Position numbers and translations under genes: made by a program. Shown here piece after piece: positions 18,974 through 23,250 of a stretch of DNA of 23,250 nucleotides; position 1 is the first letter of the stretch, and each line of letters begins with the position of its first letter. The notes under the pieces were generated by a model. The model was not told the origin of the DNA and made no database searches. It saw only the letters and a list, made by a program, of their open reading frames with translations. Source of the stretch: Saccoglossus kowalevskii (taxonomy: Eukaryota; Hemichordata; Enteropneusta; Harrimaniidae); assembly GCF_000003605.2 (NCBI RefSeq), contig NW_003115958.1:29176-52425 (forward strand), read 5' to 3'.

Positions 18974-20533
18974 GATACACTAAGACAATATCCGTGCAGT
19001 GTGATGCAAAGCAAAGCGGTATGGTTTCCTCCGGTAACCGAGGAACTAAGACATCGCCTTTACAGTTACGTTGGTTCCACTCCAGAAACACGCAAGATAC
19101 AGCAGTTGTTCGACCATCTAATGAGCATCAAAGATTCATGGCATGCGCACCATTTTCCTTTTGTTATTTCCGATTATTTTGACCTTACAAAGATGAAAAT
19201 CGAACCGGTTGGAAGTACTGCCGAGGGACTCTCAATTCCCGAGGATACAGAAGATAATTCTGGTGAAGAATACGACTTCAATTTGATGTACACAGGCGTG
19301 GTAGTGATAGAGTCCAATAATCACCTTGATGGATCCCTGACATTTTGGCAACACGACATCGTAGAGATGGAGCTGAGTGAACAATTTGTAGGGTATACAC
19401 TGCTACATGTGAGGGAGAAAACCGTAGCAGATAAATTGGTAACTGCCTGTACGATATTCGCTGATGCGAAGGACCCAGAGACGAGAATATATCTGTCCCC
19501 AATACAGGTAGTCTACGAATTTCAGTTGATGATGGAGTACAAGTCCATGGCCCATAACATGATTGCACATGTACAAGAATCAGACATTGCTGAGTTTGAA
19601 AGAGAAATGGGTATCGAAAAGATTAACGGCATTGAAGGGACAAGTAATAAACCGATGCAAACTCAGATCGGTGTAGAAGGGCCGGCAGTGCATTTGGTCG
19701 TGATGAATGAAAAGGGTAATCATTTGATGTTTGACATGGCAATCGCATTTCCATGCCAGACATGGCCATCTATTGCAAAAAAGTGGCTCACTCGTCATCG
19801 GCCATGTGGTTGGCCAGCTGAGAATCTGATTGCAAAAATCATTGAACGAGGAAGTGCGGTAGTTCCCAAATCGCCAGAAGACAGCTTGACATCACTTGAA
19901 TGGAGAGTGTCATTTAGTCTAGCTGAACGTACATTGGCAGAAGATTTAACGACCACACAGAAAGTGTGTTATCTTGTCTTCAAATTAATACATCGACAAT
20001 TTCTGAAACCCCCGCACAAGAAGGGAGTGCAGACATACCACTTGAAAAACATTTTCTTTTGGACTTTAGAGTCAGTACCAAGAAATGAGTGGACTGACCA
20101 TCTCATGTGTAACCGCGTCATGGACTTGCTACATCGCTTGAACTGGTGCCTGTCTCAACATTGTTGTCCACATTATTTTGTCCCGCAAAACAATTTATTT
20201 GCAGATATCGACAGTAGCCTCATTTTATCTACTCGGCAACGCCTTCATGTGGCTATATTGAAACCTGCTTTGGTCTGGTATGAAAACTCGGGCCTTGATT
20301 TATTAACGCACGCCAAAACTCGCCTCCACCTCAGCAACAAGCTGCGCCGCATGATCTGGAATGGTAGGCATGTCTTGTTCACAGCTGCAGTCGGACAACA
20401 ATATACAAATGTTATCAGTACAAGAGAACACGTCATAAAAGTGTTTGAAGAGCAGGTTGGTGAAATATTTAAGTACATATATGGAAGGCAAGAAGAATTG
20501 TTGGAACGGGTCGGTATTGAGCTGGGTAAGTAA
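18968..20533 (+). CDS. cGAS-like receptor (cGLR), Mab-21 domain nucleotidyltransferase
   Basis: Probably a cytosolic innate immune sensor: enzymes of this family make cyclic dinucleotide second messengers on binding a ligand such as double-stranded RNA or DNA, activating STING. From the ATG at 18968 the protein has 521 residues. The GS motif (VGSTAEG, G82-S83), EYDF (E101, D103) and MFDMAIAF (D256) supply the three metal-binding acidic residues of the nucleotidyltransferase fold, so it is predicted active. Mab-21 signatures follow: CGWP (280-283), EWRVSFSLAE (311-320), TYHLKNIFFW (356-365), HYFVPQNNLF (402-411), then a helical tail of about 110 residues. The H-(x5)-CC-(x6)-C zinc-ribbon insertion of vertebrate cGAS is absent from the position before TYHLK. 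The open frame extends 17 codons upstream of this ATG without another ATG. MAB21-like developmental proteins are relatives, but they lack the catalytic acids. Ligand and product cannot be read from sequence. Confidence 0.93.
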   Translation: MMDTLRQYPCSVMQSKAVWFPPVTEELRHRLYSYVGSTPETRKIQQLFDHLMSIKDSWHAHHFPFVISDYFDLTKMKIEPVGSTAEGLSIPEDTEDNSGEEYDFNLMYTGVVVIESNNHLDGSLTFWQHDIVEMELSEQFVGYTLLHVREKTVADKLVTACTIFADAKDPETRIYLSPIQVVYEFQLMMEYKSMAHNMIAHVQESDIAEFEREMGIEKINGIEGTSNKPMQTQIGVEGPAVHLVVMNEKGNHLMFDMAIAFPCQTWPSIAKKWLTRHRPCGWPAENLIAKIIERGSAVVPKSPEDSLTSLEWRVSFSLAERTLAEDLTTTQKVCYLVFKLIHRQFLKPPHKKGVQTYHLKNIFFWTLESVPRNEWTDHLMCNRVMDLLHRLNWCLSQHCCPHYFVPQNNLFADIDSSLILSTRQRLHVAILKPALVWYENSGLDLLTHAKTRLHLSNKLRRMIWNGRHVLFTAAVGQQYTNVISTREHVIKVFEEQVGEIFKYIYGRQEELLERVGIELGK

Positions 20534-20534
20534 G
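20525..20534 (+). promoter_or_regulatory. Consensus splice donor overlapping the cGLR stop codon
   Basis: G|GTAAGTAAG: the in-frame TAA (20531-20533) lies within the would-be intron. If the donor is used, the last Gly codon is split and the protein continues in a downstream exon; if not, it ends ELGK. No downstream exon was recognised before the satellite. Confidence 0.45.
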
Positions 20535-20987
20535 ACCTTTGTCACCTCCATTCCAGTGGAACATCTTGTAGTAGATATGTCAATTTCCCTATCAGCCTCT
20601 CCACTGATACTACCGTATACTAGTGTTCATACACGTCAGTTATGTATATTTATAATAGTGACTCTGGCAGCTTCACATCAATGACCCAAAGAATATTGTC
20701 TTTAACGAAGCTGGAGTATAAGTCTAAACTATGACAGTTCAATGACGATTTTACAACCATTTGCATTACTACCAATCGATTTACCGCCCTCAACGAATGA
20801 TTGTGACCCATTGACTGTAACTCAATTTAGACGACATAGCTAGTATCAACACCAACAATCTCACTTTGCAAATGTTGATCCTTCATCAAAATATTGCAAC
20901 ACGAGCCAGTATTACTACAATAACAATACTGCTTATTCCCGTTCACCACGACTGCATGCAATCTGATTAAAATCTGATCTAGGTTCT
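20534..20987. other. Downstream flank of the cGLR gene
   Basis: No AATAAA; the nearest polyadenylation-like hexamer is ATTAAA at 20966-20971, just before the satellite. A 79-codon frame at 20445-20684 overlaps the cGLR gene in another frame and is a shadow. Confidence 0.5.
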
Positions 20988-23250
20988 TCATACTTCATCC
21001 ACACACATAAACATAGACTGCCACATCAGCAGATTATCTTAAAGTATCCATACTTCATCAACACACACAAACATAAACTGCCACATCAGTGGACTATCTT
21101 AAAGTACCCATACTTCATCCACACACATAAACTGCCACATCTGTGGATTATTTCAAAGTACCCATACTTCATCCACACATAAACATGGACTGCCATATCT
21201 GCGGATTATCCTAAAGTACCCATACTTCATGATCATCCACACACATAAACATAGACTGCCACATCAACAGACTATCTTAAAGTATCCATACTTCATCCAC
21301 ACACATAAACATGGACTGCCACATCTGTGGATTATCTTAAAGCACCCATACTTCTTCCACATACATAAACATGGACTGCCACATCTGCGAATTATCCTAA
21401 AGAACCCATACTTCATCCACACACATAAACATAGACTGCCACATCAGCAGACTATCTTAAAGTATCCACACTTCATTAACACACATAAACATGGACTGCC
21501 ACATCTGTGGATTATCTTAAAGCACCCATACTTCTTCCAAATACATAAACATGGACTGCCACATCAATGGATTATCTTAAAGCACCCATACTTCATCCAC
21601 ACACATAAACATGAACTTCCACATCTGTGGATTATCTTAAAGTACCCATACTTCATCTACACACATAAAAATGGACTGCCACATCTGTGGATTATCTTAA
21701 ATTACCCGTACTTCCACACAGTAAACATGGACTGCCACATCTGTGGATTATCTTAAAGTACCCATACTTCATCTACACACATAAGCATGGACTGCTACAT
21801 CTGTGGATTATCTTAAAGTACCCGTACTTCCACACAGTAAACATGGACTGCCACATCTGTGGATTATCTTAAAGTACCCATACTTCATCCACACACATGA
21901 ACATGGACTGTCACATCTGTAAATTATCTTAAAGTACCCATACTTCATCCACACATATAAACGTGGACTGCCACATCTGTGGATTATCTTAAAGTACCCA
22001 TACTTCATCTATACACATAAGCATGGACTGCCACATCTGCGGATTATCTTAAAGTACCCATACTTTATCCACACGCATAAACATGGACTGCCACATATGT
22101 GGATTATCTTAAAGTACCCATATTAATTCCACACATATAAACATGGACTTCCACATCTGTGGATTAACTTAAAGTACCCGTACTTCTTCCACATATATAA
22201 ACGTGGACTGCCACATCTGTGGATTATCTTAAAGTACCCATACTTCATCTATACACATAAGCATGGACTGCCACATCTACAGATTATGTTAAAGTACCCA
22301 TACTTCATCTACACACATAACCATGGACTGCCACATCTGTGGATTATCTTAAAGTACCCATACTTCATCCACACACATAAACATGGACTGCCACATCTGC
22401 GGATTATCCTAAAGAACCCATACTTCATCTATACACATAAGCATGGACTGCCACATCTGCGGATTATCTTAAAGTACCCATACTTTATCCACACGCATAA
22501 ACATGGACTGCCACATATGTGGATTATCTTAAAGTACCCATATTAATTCCACACATATAAACATGGACTTCCACATCTGTGGATTAACTTAAAGTACCCG
22601 TACTTCTTCCACATATATAAACGTGGACTGCCACATCTGTGGATTATCTTAAAGTACCCATACTTCATCTATACACATAAGCATGGACTGCCACATCTGC
22701 GGATTATCCTAAAGTACCCATACTTTATCCACACACATAAACATGGACTTCCACATCTACAGATTATGTTAAAGTACCCATACTTCATCTACACACATAA
22801 CCATGGACTGCCACATCTGTGGATTATCTTAAAGTACCCATACTTCATCCACACACATAAACATGGACTGCCACATCTGCGGATTATCCTAAAGAACCCA
22901 TACTTCATCCACACACATAAACATAGACTGCAACATCAGCAGACTATCTTAAAGTATGCATACTTCATTAACACACATAAACATGGACTGCCACATCTGT
23001 GGATTATCTTAAAGCACCCATACTTCATCCACACACATAAACATGAACTTCCACATCTGTGGATTATCTTAAAGTACCCATACTTCATCTACACACATAA
23101 ACATGGACTGCCACATCTGTGGATTATTTTAAATTACCCGTACTTTCACACAGTAAACATGGACTGCCACATCTGTGGATTATCTTAAAGTACCCATACT
23201 TCATCTACACACATAAGCATGGACTGCCACTTCTGTGGATTATCTTAAAG
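20988..23250. repeat. 60-bp satellite array, about 38 units, runs off the window
   Basis: The consensus unit runs CTTCATCCACACACATAAAC, ATGGACTGCCACATCTGTGG, ATTATCTTAAAGTACCCATA. Most units are 60 bp; a few are about 54 bp (the TTCCACACAGTAAAC variant near 21710, 21825 and 23145; one near 21120). Units differ by a few substitutions. The first four to five units are the most diverged, as expected at an array edge. Because 60 bp is 20 codons and the consensus lacks a stop in one frame on each strand, long repetitive frames arise (for example 21229-21756), which I do not regard as genes. Confidence 0.97.
22021..22890. repeat. Higher-order repeat within the satellite
   Basis: 22021-22260 recurs almost unchanged at 22441-22680 (offset 420 bp, seven units), marked by private variants such as TATTAATTCC, GGATTAACTT and ACACGCATAA. 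22261-22430 recurs at about 22741-22910 (offset 480), so the second block has one extra unit (22681-22740). This is the pattern left by recent unequal exchange. Confidence 0.88.

Noticed and set aside
21229-23188. Long open frames in the satellite read as a repeat protein gene
   Set aside because: They follow from a stop-free 60-bp unit; open frames also occur on the opposite strand (21808-22008), unit variants break them, and no start, splice or promoter context is seen.
20988-23250. CRISPR-like array
   Set aside because: The whole unit is repeated with no unique spacers, and the context is animal nuclear DNA.
1-23250. tRNA, rRNA, retroviral or LTR-type elements, or LINE reverse transcriptase
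   Set aside because: No cloverleaf boxes, rRNA-like segments, reverse transcriptase, integrase or terminal direct repeats of suitable size were recognised by eye on either strand.

Overview
The window looks like AT-rich nuclear DNA from a ciliated, probably marine, invertebrate animal. The evidence is a gene in many small exons with consensus GT-AG introns, an axonemal dynein heavy chain, a Mab-21/cGAS-like receptor gene of the kind that is multiplied in many invertebrates, and numerous short inverted-repeat DNA elements. I cannot name the species. I see no bacterial-style operons, rRNA or tRNA genes, CRISPR arrays, or retroviral or LTR-type elements.

Positions 14691 down to 450 (minus strand) hold the 5' part of an axonemal dynein heavy chain gene. 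I placed nineteen coding exons by their splice sites. They join without a break in frame into about 1108 residues of the N-terminal tail, beginning at an ATG directly after a splice acceptor. The linker, six AAA modules, stalk and 3' end must lie beyond position 1. The introns carry several families of short non-autonomous DNA elements: four sets with TACTGTAAA-type ends, a TTAA-flanked family in three copies (one nested inside another element), and a family flanked by 8-bp duplications.

Positions 14692 to about 18947 separate two divergently oriented genes. Near the dynein side are a near-consensus X-box (RFX site) and a YY1-like site. The rest is AT-rich and holds an 11-bp tandem repeat, a long nearly perfect inverted repeat (16734-16891), and an old, diverged tandem duplication.

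Positions 18968-20533 (plus strand) encode a complete Mab-21-domain nucleotidyltransferase, a cGAS-like receptor (cGLR), with its three predicted metal-binding acidic residues intact and no zinc-ribbon insertion. Its stop codon lies inside a consensus splice donor. About 450 bases downstream a 60-bp satellite begins (about 38 units) and runs off the end of the window, with clear higher-order structure.

The two genes are not functionally linked as far as I can see: one builds ciliary motors, the other is probably an innate immune sensor.
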